This document shows, piece by piece, positions 9,489-17,429 of a stretch of 64,000 nucleotides of DNA. Under the pieces are notes generated by a model that was not told where the DNA came from, ran no database searches, and worked only from the letters and a program-made list of their open reading frames with translations. Made by a program: the position numbers and the translations under genes. The stretch is from positions 827,461 through 891,460 of the forward strand of contig NZ_FOWZ01000001.1 of assembly GCF_900115585.1 (NCBI RefSeq), read 5' to 3'. The DNA is from Qipengyuania nanhaisediminis. GTDB taxonomy: Bacteria; Pseudomonadota; Alphaproteobacteria; Sphingomonadales; Sphingomonadaceae. Position 1 is the first letter of the stretch. Each line of letters begins with the position of its first letter.

Positions 9489-10382
9489 TCAACCGCGTTT
9501 GCGCGCGCGCTGGTAACTGCCGAGCAAGCGCACCGAATTGCATTGGAAGGACAGTTCCTCCAGCGCTGTATCGACGCGGGGATTTCCCGGTGCACCCTCG
9601 ATATCGCAATAGAACATCGTGGCGGCAAAGCTCGCGCCCTTCTGGTAGCTTTCCAGCTTGGTCATGTTGACGCCATTCGTCGCGAAGCAGCCCAGCGCCT
9701 TGTATAGCGCGGCGGGCACGTTCTTCACCTCGAAGATGAATGTGGTCATGGCCTCTTCATCGGCCAGCTCGTCTGCCGAGCGCGCATCCTTGGCGAGAAC
9801 CACGAAGCGCGTGGTGTTGTCTTGCGCGTCCTCGACCGCGCTTTCCACGATCTTCAGGCCATACAATTCCGCCGCCATCGGCGGGGCGAGCGCGGCGATG
9901 GTCGGGTCCTGTTCTTCCGCCACGAATGCTGCCGCGCCCGCGGTGTCGGCATGGCTCATCGGGACGATGCCGCGCTCGCGCAGGTAGATGCGCGACTGGC
10001 CCAGCGCCTGGGGGTGGCTATAGGCTGCCTCGAAGGGACCGTCGCCGGTCGCCATCAGCGCATGGGTGATGGGCATGAAATGCTCTGCCACGATGGACAG
10101 CCCGCTTTCCGGGAGCAGGAAGTGGATATCCGCCACGCGGCCGTGCTGGCTGTTCTCGATCGGGATCATCGCGCAGCCTGCCGCGCCAGTCTTCACCGCA
10201 TCGAGCGCATCCTGGAAGCCGAGGAATGGCAGGGGCAGTGCGTCGGGCGCGAATTGCATCGCCGCCTGGTGCGAATTCGAACCGGGCGCTCCACCGAACG
10301 CGATCGCGCGTTCCGGATCGGCGGCGGCGGCTTGGCGCATGGAATCGACCATGGCGAGTGCGGGCTTGGCGAAATTACGCAT
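9489..10382 (-). CDS. pheA: Prephenate dehydratase
   Basis: 297-residue monofunctional PDT that converts prephenate to phenylpyruvate for phenylalanine synthesis. The PDT domain (residues about 20-205) shows GAPGSNSHQAAM, IPIENSQHGRV and the catalytic NTTRFVVL motif. A C-terminal ACT domain (about 215-290) carries the GVNMTKLESYQ segment that usually binds phenylalanine for feedback control; the family's ESRP appears here as ESYQ. No chorismate mutase domain. Divergent from the cytochrome c gene, which is commonly its neighbour in sphingomonads. Confidence 0.95.
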   Translation of the reverse strand: MRNFAKPALAMVDSMRQAAAADPERAIAFGGAPGSNSHQAAMQFAPDALPLPFLGFQDALDAVKTGAAGCAMIPIENSQHGRVADIHFLLPESGLSIVAEHFMPITHALMATGDGPFEAAYSHPQALGQSRIYLRERGIVPMSHADTAGAAAFVAEEQDPTIAALAPPMAAELYGLKIVESAVEDAQDNTTRFVVLAKDARSADELADEEAMTTFIFEVKNVPAALYKALGCFATNGVNMTKLESYQKGASFAATMFYCDIEGAPGNPRVDTALEELSFQCNSVRLLGSYQRARKRG

Positions 10383-10515
10383 GGGGCCGTGCTGCTAAGC
10401 CGCGACTGTGCCTATCGCAAGCGCTATTGCGCAGCCTGCACTTGCGCGAGCGCGGCGAGGGCACTAGAGCGGCGCCCAACCACAGACCTTTCGGATTCTT
10501 GCAGGCTTTCAAGCA

Positions 10516-11220
10516 ATGGACGATCGTTTCAATACCGCTTCCGGTTGGGTGCTCTTCGCCGGTATCGTCGCTCTCGGGGCGTCGATCGCATCGGGAATGT
10601 ACTTCCACGCCGACGACAACAGCTATCCCGAAGGCGAAGACTTCGGCTACTTCGTCAAGGGCGAAGAAGTCGGCACGGAAGAAGCAGGGCCCGATCTCGG
10701 CACGCTTCTGGCCAGCGCAGATGCTGCAGCCGGCGAAAAGGTTTTCGCCAAGTGCACGGCTTGCCACACCATCGACCAGGGCGGCGCGAACGGCATCGGC
10801 CCGAATCTTTACGGTGTCATGGGCACGGCGATCGGTTCGCATGCTGCCGGCTTCGCCTACAGCTCTGCCCTCACCGACAAGGGCGGCCAGTGGACCTGGG
10901 AAAACATGAACGAATGGCTCAAGAGCCCGCGCGGTTTCGCTGCCGGCACCAAGATGAGCTTCGCCGGTCTTTCCAAGCCCGAAGATCGCGCCAACGTCAT
11001 GGAATTCATGGCGACCTATGGCGGCGCTCCGGCGAAGCCCGAACCGGCTCCGGTCGAAGAAGCTGCTGCCGAGGGTGAAGACGCCCCCGGTGCAGGTCCC
11101 GGTCCCGTCGAAGGTGCCGAAGCAGGCGCAGCCGAAGCAGCAGGCGCGATGAGCGCGGACCAGCCGGTCCCCGCAGCCAATGCAGCGGGCGACAACGCAG
11201 GCGCGACCAAGGTCGACTAA
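10516..11220 (+). CDS. Membrane-anchored class I cytochrome c with acidic Ala/Pro tail
   Basis: 234 residues. An uncleaved N-terminal helix (GWVLFAGIVALGASIASGMYF) anchors a cytochrome c2-like domain to the periplasmic face. Haem motif CTACH at residues 80-84; the distal Met is probably in GTKMSFAGL. It resembles CycM-type electron carriers to terminal oxidases. The last 65 residues after the haem domain are a low-complexity Ala/Glu/Pro/Gly tail, likely disordered. A strong terminator follows within 30 nt. Confidence 0.9.
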   Translation: MDDRFNTASGWVLFAGIVALGASIASGMYFHADDNSYPEGEDFGYFVKGEEVGTEEAGPDLGTLLASADAAAGEKVFAKCTACHTIDQGGANGIGPNLYGVMGTAIGSHAAGFAYSSALTDKGGQWTWENMNEWLKSPRGFAAGTKMSFAGLSKPEDRANVMEFMATYGGAPAKPEPAPVEEAAAEGEDAPGAGPGPVEGAEAGAAEAAGAMSADQPVPAANAAGDNAGATKVD

Positions 11221-11248
11221 GCGTTCACTCCCACGAATTTAAGGAAAG

Positions 11249-11269
11249 CCCCGCTCCGGCGGGGTTTTT
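11249..11269 (+). terminator. Terminator after cytochrome c gene
   Basis: CCCCGC-TCCG-GCGGGG stem-loop followed directly by TTTTT, a textbook intrinsic terminator between the converging cytochrome c and rlmE genes. Confidence 0.9.
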
Positions 11270-11291
11270 CGTATCTGTCGCAGGCGCTGCG

Positions 11292-11954
11292 TCAGTTGCC
11301 CTTGAAGCCCTGCGCGATCACGTACCATTCGCTCGAACCCTTGCGGCTCGCGGGCGGCTTGGCGTGTTTCACGGTCTTGAAGTGCTTCTTGAGCAGGTCG
11401 AGCAGGTCCTTGTCGGTGCCGCCCGCAAGGACCTTGGCGAGGAAAGTGCCGCCTTTCTCCAGGTTCTCGACCGCAAACCATGCCCCTGCCTCGACAAGGC
11501 CCATCGTGCGCAGGTGGTCGGTCTGCTTGTGGCCCACGGTATTGGCGGCCATGTCGCTCATGACGAGGTCGGCCTTGCCGCCGAGCGCCTCTTCAAGCAC
11601 GCGCGGCGCATCGTCGTCCATGAAATCCATCTGGAAGATGGTGACGCCTTCGATCGGCTCCACTTCGAGCAGGTCGATCCCGACGATATCGGCCTTGGGC
11701 ACGACCTTGCGTGCGACCTGGCTCCATCCGCCCGGAGCGATGCCGAGATCGACGATCCGTTTGGCACCCTTAAGGATGCCGAATTTCTCGTCCATCTCGA
11801 TCAGCTTGTAAGCGGCGCGGCTGCGATAGCCGTCGGCCTTGGCCTGTTTCACATAAGGGTCGTTGAGCTGGCGCTGGAGCCAGCGTGTCGAGGATTCGCT
11901 GCGCTTCTTGGCGGTGCGTACCCGCGTGTCGCGATCCTTGCCCGAACGGCTCAT
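11292..11954 (-). CDS. rlmE: 23S rRNA (uridine-2'-O)-methyltransferase RlmE
   Basis: 220-residue SAM-dependent methyltransferase of the FtsJ/RrmJ family, which 2'-O-methylates U2552 of 23S rRNA during late 50S assembly. SAM motif VDLGIAPGGWSQVA, catalytic Asp in VMSDMAANTVGH, and catalytic lysines in the N-terminal RSRAAYKL region and the central strand (FLAKVLAGG). The basic N-terminal extension fits rRNA binding. The ATG overlaps the stop of the upstream exopolyphosphatase-family gene as ATGA, so the two are co-translated. Confidence 0.93.
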   Translation of the reverse strand: MSRSGKDRDTRVRTAKKRSESSTRWLQRQLNDPYVKQAKADGYRSRAAYKLIEMDEKFGILKGAKRIVDLGIAPGGWSQVARKVVPKADIVGIDLLEVEPIEGVTIFQMDFMDDDAPRVLEEALGGKADLVMSDMAANTVGHKQTDHLRTMGLVEAGAWFAVENLEKGGTFLAKVLAGGTDKDLLDLLKKHFKTVKHAKPPASRKGSSEWYVIAQGFKGN

Positions 11955-13189
11955 ACGTCCTGCTCCCTCATGCGTTGCACGGCGACGCGGCTGCGCTCCC
12001 CGTCGGCATCGGCGGCCATCAGGCTGCGCAGGATGCCCTCGCGAATACCGCGATCGGCCACGCCCAGCGTTTCGGACGGCCAGATGTCGAGGATCGATTC
12101 CAGGATCGCGCAGCCTGCCACGACCAGATTGGCGCGGTCGTCACCGATGCACGGCAATTGCTGGCGATCCTGCCCGCTCATCCGCGAAAGGCGGGTCGAG
12201 ATATTGCGCATCGCCTGCGATTCCAGGATCAGCCCGTCCACCGCCCGGCGGTCGTACTGCGGCAGTTCGAGATGCAGGCTTGCAAGGGTAGTCACGGTGC
12301 CGCTCGTGCCGAGCAGGCGAATGGGGTGCTCGCCCCCGATATGGCTTTCGATCCGCTGCGCGAAGTCGGCGAAGCTGTCGCGGACGGTGCGGCGCATCCG
12401 GTTGTAGCGGTCGAGCCGGGTTTCGAGGCTTTCGTCCGATCCTGTCACCGTATCGGTAAGGGATACGACGCCCCACGGCACGCTCATCCAGTCGAGGATG
12501 CGCGGGACCGCGCCGCTAGGTTCGACGAGGACCAGTTCGGTCGACCCGCCGCCGATATCGAAAATCACCGCAGGACCCGGCCCGTCTTCGAGCAGGATAT
12601 GGCACCCAAGGACCGCCAGGCGCGCTTCTTCCTGCGCGGAGATGATGTCGAGCACGATGCCCGTTTCCTCGCGCACGCGCTCGATAAAAGCCTCGCCGTT
12701 CGAGGCGCGGCGGCAGGCTTCGGTGGCGACCGATCGGGCGAGGTGGACGTGGCGGCGGCGCAGTTTTTCCGCACAGACGTGCAGGGCGGCGAGCGTGCGC
12801 TCCATCGAAGCGTCGGACAGCTTGCCGCTGGCGGCAAGGCCCTCACCGAGGCGTACGACGCGGCTGAAGGCATCGATGACGGTGAAGTTCTCGCCCGAGG
12901 GGCGGGCGATCAGGAGGCGGCAGTTATTGGTGCCGAGATCGAGCGCGGCATAGGCCTGCCGCCGCTGGTGCGGACGGGCTTGCGATTGCTGTTGCTGCTT
13001 CGCTTTGTCGAAAGGATTGCGCGGCTTTTCCCCGGCACGCGGTTGCGCCGCGCGGGAGGCCGGTTTGCGGCCTTTCTTGCCATCGGGCCGGGAAGGGCGC
13101 TTGTAGCGGAAATCGGCTACCTTGCCGGACGTGCCGCCCCTCTTTTTCCCATGCCCCCTTTTACTGTCCGGCGGAGATTGATCCGCCAT
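11951..13189 (-). CDS. Ppx/GppA family exopolyphosphatase/pppGpp phosphatase
   Basis: 412 residues of the actin-like ASKHA fold. Residues 1-50 are a Lys/Arg-rich, probably disordered leader; the phosphatase starts at AALDLGTNNCRLL and includes VIFDIGGGSTELVLVE and GTSGTVTTLASLHL. It hydrolyses polyphosphate and/or pppGpp; the sequence alone does not separate Ppx from GppA. Start taken at MADQSPP (13189) rather than 14 codons upstream because the longer N-terminus looks untranslated. Coupled by ATGA to rlmE, the usual order in this group. Confidence 0.88.
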   Translation of the reverse strand: MADQSPPDSKRGHGKKRGGTSGKVADFRYKRPSRPDGKKGRKPASRAAQPRAGEKPRNPFDKAKQQQQSQARPHQRRQAYAALDLGTNNCRLLIARPSGENFTVIDAFSRVVRLGEGLAASGKLSDASMERTLAALHVCAEKLRRRHVHLARSVATEACRRASNGEAFIERVREETGIVLDIISAQEEARLAVLGCHILLEDGPGPAVIFDIGGGSTELVLVEPSGAVPRILDWMSVPWGVVSLTDTVTGSDESLETRLDRYNRMRRTVRDSFADFAQRIESHIGGEHPIRLLGTSGTVTTLASLHLELPQYDRRAVDGLILESQAMRNISTRLSRMSGQDRQQLPCIGDDRANLVVAGCAILESILDIWPSETLGVADRGIREGILRSLMAADADGERSRVAVQRMREQDV

Positions 13190-13366
13190 GGGGTATCTTC
13201 TTTCTATCCTCCCGCACGAACCATCGCGCACGGGGACTTGGCGGTGATGCTAGCGACGAGTGGGCCTGGGGGCAAGCACAAGGGTTGACCTAGGGAAGGA
13301 GCGAAACTAAGTGCGCCTCCTCTCCCGGCATCGCTTGCGATTCTCGCGCATGGCCGGTGATGATGA

Positions 13367-13440
13367 TGCCCCGTCGTCTAATGGTAAGACTACGGACTCT
13401 GACTCCGTCAATTGAGGTTCGAATCCTCACGGGGCATCCA
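13367..13440 (+). tRNA. tRNA-Gln (anticodon CTG), CCA encoded
   Basis: Acceptor TGCCCCG/CGGGGCA with discriminator T and encoded CCA; D arm with AATGGTAAGAC; anticodon stem ACGGA/TCCGT around loop CTCTGAC giving anticodon CTG (glutamine, CAG codons); T arm GAGGTTCGAATCCTC. It is intact and doubles as the attachment site of the island that begins immediately downstream. Confidence 0.95.
13393..13440 (+). repeat. attL: 48-bp core inside tRNA-Gln
   Basis: Runs from the anticodon stem to the CCA end of tRNA-Gln and is identical to 23619-23666. The flanking bases differ at both ends of the two copies, which sets the core at 48 bp. Crossover is presumably in the anticodon or T arm, as for other tRNA-directed tyrosine recombinases. 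Confidence 0.92.
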
Positions 13441-13558
13441 TCATTCCTTAGCGAAAACAAGGTGATAGCGGGTTGCCACCCCATTCCTCGTGTTGCGCCA
13501 TGTTCCGCAGCTAATTCCTTGTAATTACGCAGAATCCGTTCCATCCTCGGCGGCTCCA

Positions 13559-13576
13559 TGCAACATGGGTGCAACA
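13559..13576 (+). repeat. Left-end TGCAACA pair, candidate integrase arm sites
   Basis: TGCAACA at 13559-13565 and 13570-13576, 11 bp apart. An inverted copy of the extended motif (GTGTTGC) lies at 13490-13496. The same heptamer occurs three times with the same 11-bp spacing just inside the right end of the island. Position and period fit arm-type recombinase or excisionase binding sites. Confidence 0.55.
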
Positions 13577-14044
13577 TGGGAGGGCGTGGTGTTTGTCATC
13601 GACGATTTGAAAATTATCGAGGCTGAGGCTTTGACCTTTGGTCAATTCGCCTTTGTCGAGCACGAAAACTCTAAGGCGTTCGTAGGGAAGATTCCCAACG
13701 GCGATCCTGTGGTAATTTTTCTTGATGATTGGGAAAGCGAGAACCTCGCATATCCGCATGTTCTGTCAGGATTTGCGGTCATAGTTGAGGATGCCTTTTT
13801 CGAAGTTGACATTGAGACCGCTTCACGGGGGGATAGGGCAACGTCGAAGCCTGGCTCAGTGATCCTTGACGGCAAAAAATTAGCAGTCCTCGCTTACGGC
13901 AAAGAAGGAAAGCCTATTTCAATCCTCGTCGGCGAATACGAAGGTTCCACTGCGCCATACTCTGTGGCATTTTCGGCGTGGAGAGTGGTTAGAAAAGAGG
14001 GAGCTAAGCTTCGAACGCTCTTCGAAATGAAGCCTAGAACCTAA
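13565..14044 (+). CDS. Island protein of unknown function, about 159 aa
   Basis: Not recognised. A soluble, acidic protein of mostly beta-strand character (SKAFVGKIPNGDPVVIFLDDWE, GSVILDGKKLAVLAYGKEG); no signal peptide or membrane helix. First gene of the island beside attL. The start is uncertain: ATG 13565 lies inside the TGCAACATGGG repeat, while GTG codons at 13586 and 13589 sit close behind GGGAGGG. The 3' end overlaps the convergent zinc-ribbon gene by 11 nt. Its base composition is lower in GC than chromosomal neighbours. Confidence 0.6.
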   Translation: MGATWEGVVFVIDDLKIIEAEALTFGQFAFVEHENSKAFVGKIPNGDPVVIFLDDWESENLAYPHVLSGFAVIVEDAFFEVDIETASRGDRATSKPGSVILDGKKLAVLAYGKEGKPISILVGEYEGSTAPYSVAFSAWRVVRKEGAKLRTLFEMKPRT

Positions 14045-14264
14045 CCTCGCATGCGGTGATCGTCGCGCCCCTGTGACCACACTCCCGGCACTTTGCCCGG
14101 TCCTCCAAGCTGGCAATGGAAAGCGGGGCGCGCTGGCGGTTTAGCTCCACCATCAGCTCGATTGCGTTGGCTTCAATGACGCGTCCGCAACCAAGGCAGG
14201 TTATACGAAGATTGTAGCCGCGGCGGGCAAATTCATTGACAGAATCGAGGGAGTGGCGTGCCAT
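14034..14264 (-). CDS. Small zinc-ribbon protein, 76 aa
   Basis: Two Cys pairs (CLGCG near residue 24 and CRECG near 59) separated by about 34 residues make a four-cysteine zinc ribbon. The N-terminal SVNEFARRGYNLRITC resembles small proteins common in sphingomonad genomes and prophages. It could bind DNA or a protein partner; no catalytic residues are apparent. Convergent and overlapping by 11 nt with the preceding gene. Confidence 0.65.
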   Translation of the reverse strand: MARHSLDSVNEFARRGYNLRITCLGCGRVIEANAIELMVELNRQRAPLSIASLEDRAKCRECGHRGATITACEVRF

Positions 14265-14383
14265 TCCTTATATTGGAACAGAAAGGGAACGCAGGTCAAT
14301 TGGAACACGAGTTTCGCCCGCTCGTTTTAGACGGTGTAGAGCGCATTCCACGGAGCGTCATTGCATGCGCCAAACTGTCTCAT

Positions 14384-14427
14384 GCGGACCGTTCAATACG
14401 TCCCCGTAAAAAGTGGAAACGGTCCGC
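14384..14427. repeat. 10-bp inverted repeat in island intergenic space
   Basis: GCGGACCGTT (14384-14393) and AACGGTCCGC (14418-14427) are perfect complements with a 24-nt loop. It lies in the roughly 250-bp gap between the zinc-ribbon gene and the two-TM gene, upstream of both. It may be an operator or a structured leader; there is no T-tract supporting termination. Confidence 0.5.
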
Positions 14428-14518
14428 TCTAGCCCCCACTTCCTTGCTTCGATATTTCTATGTTAGGCGGAGCATAGAGCCACCTAGGCCTGTCTGCTAG
14501 GAAAGGCCGGGGGAACAA

Positions 14519-15133
14519 TTGACCAGCGTGAATTGGAAAAGCCGAAGGGGTTGGTTTCGGGCTTGGCTCGTCCTTTCTGTTGGATGGTTCATCTATGCCA
14601 ACGCAACAAAGTCGATCCCATCGCACATTCCGACTGTACCCGTCAGCTCTTTCCTTCTTGCTGGGGAGGAAAACGCTCGCAAACAGGTCGATGAACTGGT
14701 TCGCCTCATCCCAAACCTTGAAGAGTTGGCAAATGAGAAGTGTGTGACGGACACTGTAACCGCGGACTGGGTTGAGCTGCCAGCAGCCCCTAAGAAGCCA
14801 ACTAGCCCTGATCCACTTGCCACGAGGATGCGTGGCGAAATACCAACCTTTGAAGTTCAGAGTGAGTGGACCAAATTTAATCGGGCCGAATTGGATCGCT
14901 CCATCGCAATCATGGATGCCGTCCCTGCGTTCAGATTAGAGGGCCGCAATTCCGCGACGCACAAGCTGAGTGTTTCCTGTGACTCGAAGACTGAGTGGAA
15001 ACAGAGGTGGCTAGCATGGACGGTTCATGTTTTTGGACCACCAATTATCGTCCCGCTTTTGTTGTTTTTCCTGTTCGCTGGCGGACGCTGGATTCTTAGA
15101 GGGTTCATTAGTGAATCTAGGCAAGAGGAATGA
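14519..15133 (+). CDS. Two-TM membrane protein, island cargo, 204 aa
   Basis: Not recognised. An N-terminal helix (AWLVLSVGWFIYANA, residues 15-29) and a C-terminal helix (PPIIVPLLLFFLFAGGRWIL, near 175-195) flank a loop of about 140 residues with two cysteines that is probably periplasmic. The start is TTG at 14519 behind CCGGGGGAAC; GTG at 14528 is an alternative. AT-richer than the host. No domain suggests a function. Confidence 0.6.
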   Translation: MTSVNWKSRRGWFRAWLVLSVGWFIYANATKSIPSHIPTVPVSSFLLAGEENARKQVDELVRLIPNLEELANEKCVTDTVTADWVELPAAPKKPTSPDPLATRMRGEIPTFEVQSEWTKFNRAELDRSIAIMDAVPAFRLEGRNSATHKLSVSCDSKTEWKQRWLAWTVHVFGPPIIVPLLLFFLFAGGRWILRGFISESRQEE

Positions 15134-15159
15134 GTGCACCGATGGAATGTTGGTTGAAG

Positions 15160-15519
15160 CTATCGCCGGGTTTCCTCGCAGAGCTTCATTCCATCCCAAC
15201 CCGGTTTCTCCCCGCACTTAAAACCGCATTCGTAGCTGCCAGATGTTTTTTCCAATTGCTGAAGCAAGCCGATGGCTGCTTGCTGGCAAAGCTCAAATGT
15301 CTTGAAACCCCTGATCTCAAGATGCTGAGTTAGATCTTCCGAGTTAGGATACACGAACGCGTCCCATTGGTTGGGCCGAGGGTCTCGATCGCAGCCAAAT
15401 AGGAGTAGAGCAAAGGATAGCAGCCCGATAACTTGTAGGCCGCCCCAGAAAAACGCTTCATTCCTAAAAGTACGTTCGCAGTTCTCGTCCTTCTGAGAGG
15501 TCCAGTCCCCTTTCAACAC
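15160..15519 (-). CDS. Putative lipoprotein with conserved Cys pairs, about 119 aa
   Basis: A hydrophobic segment ending in LLLFGC (lipobox-like) precedes a Cys-rich domain: WDAFVYPNSEDL, FELCQQAAI, YECGFKCG and KLCEETRR. This pattern resembles a small exported family I have seen in sphingomonad genomes; its function is unknown. Four cysteines after the lipobox suggest two disulfides in the periplasm. GTG at 15519 has AGGGAG five bases upstream; TTG at 15522 is the alternative. Overlaps the 3' end of the thermonuclease gene. Confidence 0.6.
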   Translation of the reverse strand: MLKGDWTSQKDENCERTFRNEAFFWGGLQVIGLLSFALLLFGCDRDPRPNQWDAFVYPNSEDLTQHLEIRGFKTFELCQQAAIGLLQQLEKTSGSYECGFKCGEKPGWDGMKLCEETRR

Positions 15520-16013
15520 CAAGGCTCCCTTCGACCTGTCCAGGTGCGAGCAAGACCTTCATTGACAAGCTGATCGCCAAGCGACCGACCGTTGGAGACA
15601 AGTATCCGAAGTTTCCTGCCGTAGCGGTCCTCATCACGCGAACCGACGCGTTTGACCTCAAATGGGTGCGAATTCATCAGCTCCTGTAGGCGGTCGCGTG
15701 CTTTGATGCCTTGCTGAAATTCCCAGTCGCACTTCGGCTGCCCGATTTCGGGCGTATCAATGTCGGCAATGCGAATTTTGATTCCGTCGATCCAAACAGT
15801 ATCGCCGTCGACCACGCAATTCTGTCGCACCATCCCACAGACTGAGTAAGTCCTTTGAGACTGAGCGCTGGCCGCCGTCCCGAGACCCTGCGTGACAAGC
15901 ATTCCAATTCCGAACGTGGCGAGAAACCCTGCCACGCCGATTGCGACCGAAGTTCGAGAAATTGTCACCACTAAAATTGCTTCTGCGTTTCCTCTGGCAC
16001 GAAACGCTGACAT
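15513..16013 (-). CDS. Thermonuclease (SNase-fold) family protein, exported
   Basis: About 166 residues. A hydrophobic signal/anchor (IGVAGFLATFGIGMLVTQGLG) is followed by a staphylococcal-nuclease OB-fold: VVDGDTVWIDGIKIRIADIDTPE supplies the calcium-site Asp and first catalytic Arg, and DRYGRKLR plus LVNEGLAR complete the family signature. Likely a periplasmic or secreted DNA/RNA nuclease. Start is ambiguous: ATG 16013 overlaps the upstream gene by 43 nt, while GTG 15971 touches that gene's TAG stop and would give a normal signal peptide. Middle gene of a three-gene exported set. Confidence 0.75.
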   Translation of the reverse strand: MSAFRARGNAEAILVVTISRTSVAIGVAGFLATFGIGMLVTQGLGTAASAQSQRTYSVCGMVRQNCVVDGDTVWIDGIKIRIADIDTPEIGQPKCDWEFQQGIKARDRLQELMNSHPFEVKRVGSRDEDRYGRKLRILVSNGRSLGDQLVNEGLARTWTGRREPWC

Positions 16014-16678
16014 TGACCGATATAGTCACCTGCCTTCCCGGAGATCGAAATTGCACCTGTGTAGCGATCCACGCGCATCTTCGGATTATTAAACGGGTTC
16101 ACGCTGATCGAGGCGGTGATCTCGTTTTCCTTGATCTTGATCTTGTTCAACTTGAACCAACCATCTTCCCCTCCGCGTATCGGGGGGAGCATGATCTTGG
16201 GCATTCGAAGGCGACCTTCGCCGTCCTCGATAAAAAGGGCAACTTGGTCTCCGAAGCCATCACGGCGGGTCCCGGTGATCGTCATGTTGGTTGAGCCGCT
16301 AACGTCTCCAATATGCCGCCCGTAATTACTCACACTGCCGCTGAAGCTTCCGTATCCGTCAACTTGATCGATCTTGTTGGCAGCGCCCGTGCCACCGCAA
16401 ATGAGATCCAGGCGCCCCCCCTGCTCAATTGGCGGTCCTTGTGGCCGTTCTGCTTGCTGTGTTGTGCTCTCGGCCTCTGCTTCGGAATTGGACTCCGCTA
16501 GAGTTTTACTTGGCGCAGAAGGCTCTGCTTTCGTCTCATCCTCAGACTTCTCCGAACTGTGCGGATAAATTTTGCCGCTCGTTTGAATCCGCGACTGCGC
16601 GAATGAGGCTTGCGCATGGCTTAGCGCTGCGAAGACCGCCAAGCCACTAACGATAAAGACTGGAAGGTGCTGCATCAA
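15971..16678 (-). CDS. Exported protein with disordered linker, 235 aa
   Basis: Signal peptide (VFIVSGLAVFAALSHAQASFA), then a Ser/Glu/Pro-rich linker (residues about 30-85), then a domain with LICGGTGAANK, GYGSFSGSVSN, GDQVALFIEDGEGRLRMPKIMLP, GWFKLNKIKI and ISISGKAGDYIGQC. I have seen similar C-terminal domains as hypothetical proteins in Sphingomonadales; no function is known. First gene of the 235 aa, nuclease, lipoprotein unit, with overlapping junctions that suggest one transcript. The divergent DUF2628 gene shares the AT-rich promoter space upstream. Confidence 0.65.
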   Translation of the reverse strand: MMQHLPVFIVSGLAVFAALSHAQASFAQSRIQTSGKIYPHSSEKSEDETKAEPSAPSKTLAESNSEAEAESTTQQAERPQGPPIEQGGRLDLICGGTGAANKIDQVDGYGSFSGSVSNYGRHIGDVSGSTNMTITGTRRDGFGDQVALFIEDGEGRLRMPKIMLPPIRGGEDGWFKLNKIKIKENEITASISVNPFNNPKMRVDRYTGAISISGKAGDYIGQCQRFVPEETQKQF

Positions 16679-16799
16679 TTACTCCCCCAACAATTACGGT
16701 CTGAGCCCAACCCGCGTTGGGCGAATAATCGATTGTTGCATAGTACAGAAAAATAGAACAACCCTCTATCGGGAAATATATTATCTACGCGGGGGGTAT

Positions 16800-17264
16800 A
16801 TGAGCACGCTCTTATGTTACGCAGTGAATCCGGCAAGCGGAGTCAAGCAGCCAGTCTATGAAGGCTGGAATTGGCCGGCATTTTTCTTCGGCATCTTCTG
16901 GTGCATGGCGAAGGGTCTTTGGAAGCATGCGGCGATTCTCTTTATCCTTCTCTTGTTTACGGCGTGGATTCCAGTGCTCGGCTGGTTGGTCGCAATCGGC
17001 TCATGGTTTTTTCTTGGTGCAAACGGTAACGACATCGTAGCAAACAATCTTCTGGAACGTGGATTTGTCACGGAAGGCTCGGGCGCGATGCACGGCGAAG
17101 AAACGCGAACTCGAGCGGTTCGCATCACGAGTGGGGCCCCTCCCGAAGATAAGACGCAGGACGACATGTTCGGCAGTTTAGAGAAGCTGCACGGCCTTTA
17201 TAAATCGGGCGCTCTTACCGAAGAAGAGTACGCAGTCCAAAAGGCTCGAATCCTTAAATCATGA
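16800..17264 (+). CDS. DUF2628 membrane protein with C-terminal SHOCT domain, 154 aa
   Basis: Three N-terminal hydrophobic stretches (residues about 25-80) match the DUF2628 pattern (WPAFFFGIFWCMAKGLWKHA), and residues 122-154 form a SHOCT helical hairpin (LEKLHGLYKSGALTEEEYAVQKARIL), an oligomerisation module often found on mobile-element proteins. Start ATG follows GGGGGG. Probably an inner-membrane protein whose tail self-associates; the role in the island is unknown. Converges on the capsid gene. Confidence 0.75.
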   Translation: MSTLLCYAVNPASGVKQPVYEGWNWPAFFFGIFWCMAKGLWKHAAILFILLLFTAWIPVLGWLVAIGSWFFLGANGNDIVANNLLERGFVTEGSGAMHGEETRTRAVRITSGAPPEDKTQDDMFGSLEKLHGLYKSGALTEEEYAVQKARILKS

Positions 17265-17288
17265 CTGACGCCTGAGAAGCGGAGGTTC

Positions 17289-17391
17289 CGGCAGGCGAAC
17301 AAGCAAGGCGTGGGGAAGCCATCGCCATGCAAGGTGAGTTTCGCCTGCCGTCCCCTCTGAATCCGCTGCGGCGAGTGAAGCAGCCGCAGCG
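17289..17391. repeat. Structured 165-bp gap with stacked inverted repeats
   Basis: Between the DUF2628 and capsid genes, CGGCAGGCGAA (17289-17299) pairs with 17340-17350, and CGCTGCGGC (17364-17372) with 17383-17391. A third hairpin (17400-17422) is listed separately as a terminator. No reading frame is convincing here. It may be a bidirectional terminator region, a structured RNA, or a recognition site for DNA packaging. Confidence 0.5.
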
Positions 17392-17396
17392 CAAGG

Positions 17397-17422
17397 AAAG
17401 GCGCGGGTGACTATCCCGCGCC
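17397..17422 (-). terminator. Terminator-like hairpin after the capsid gene
   Basis: Reading leftward, GGCGCGGG and CCCGCGCC form a perfect 8-bp stem followed by TTTCC, starting 8 nt past the capsid stop codon. The U-run is short, so termination may be partial. Confidence 0.55.
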
Positions 17423-17429
17423 AAACTGA

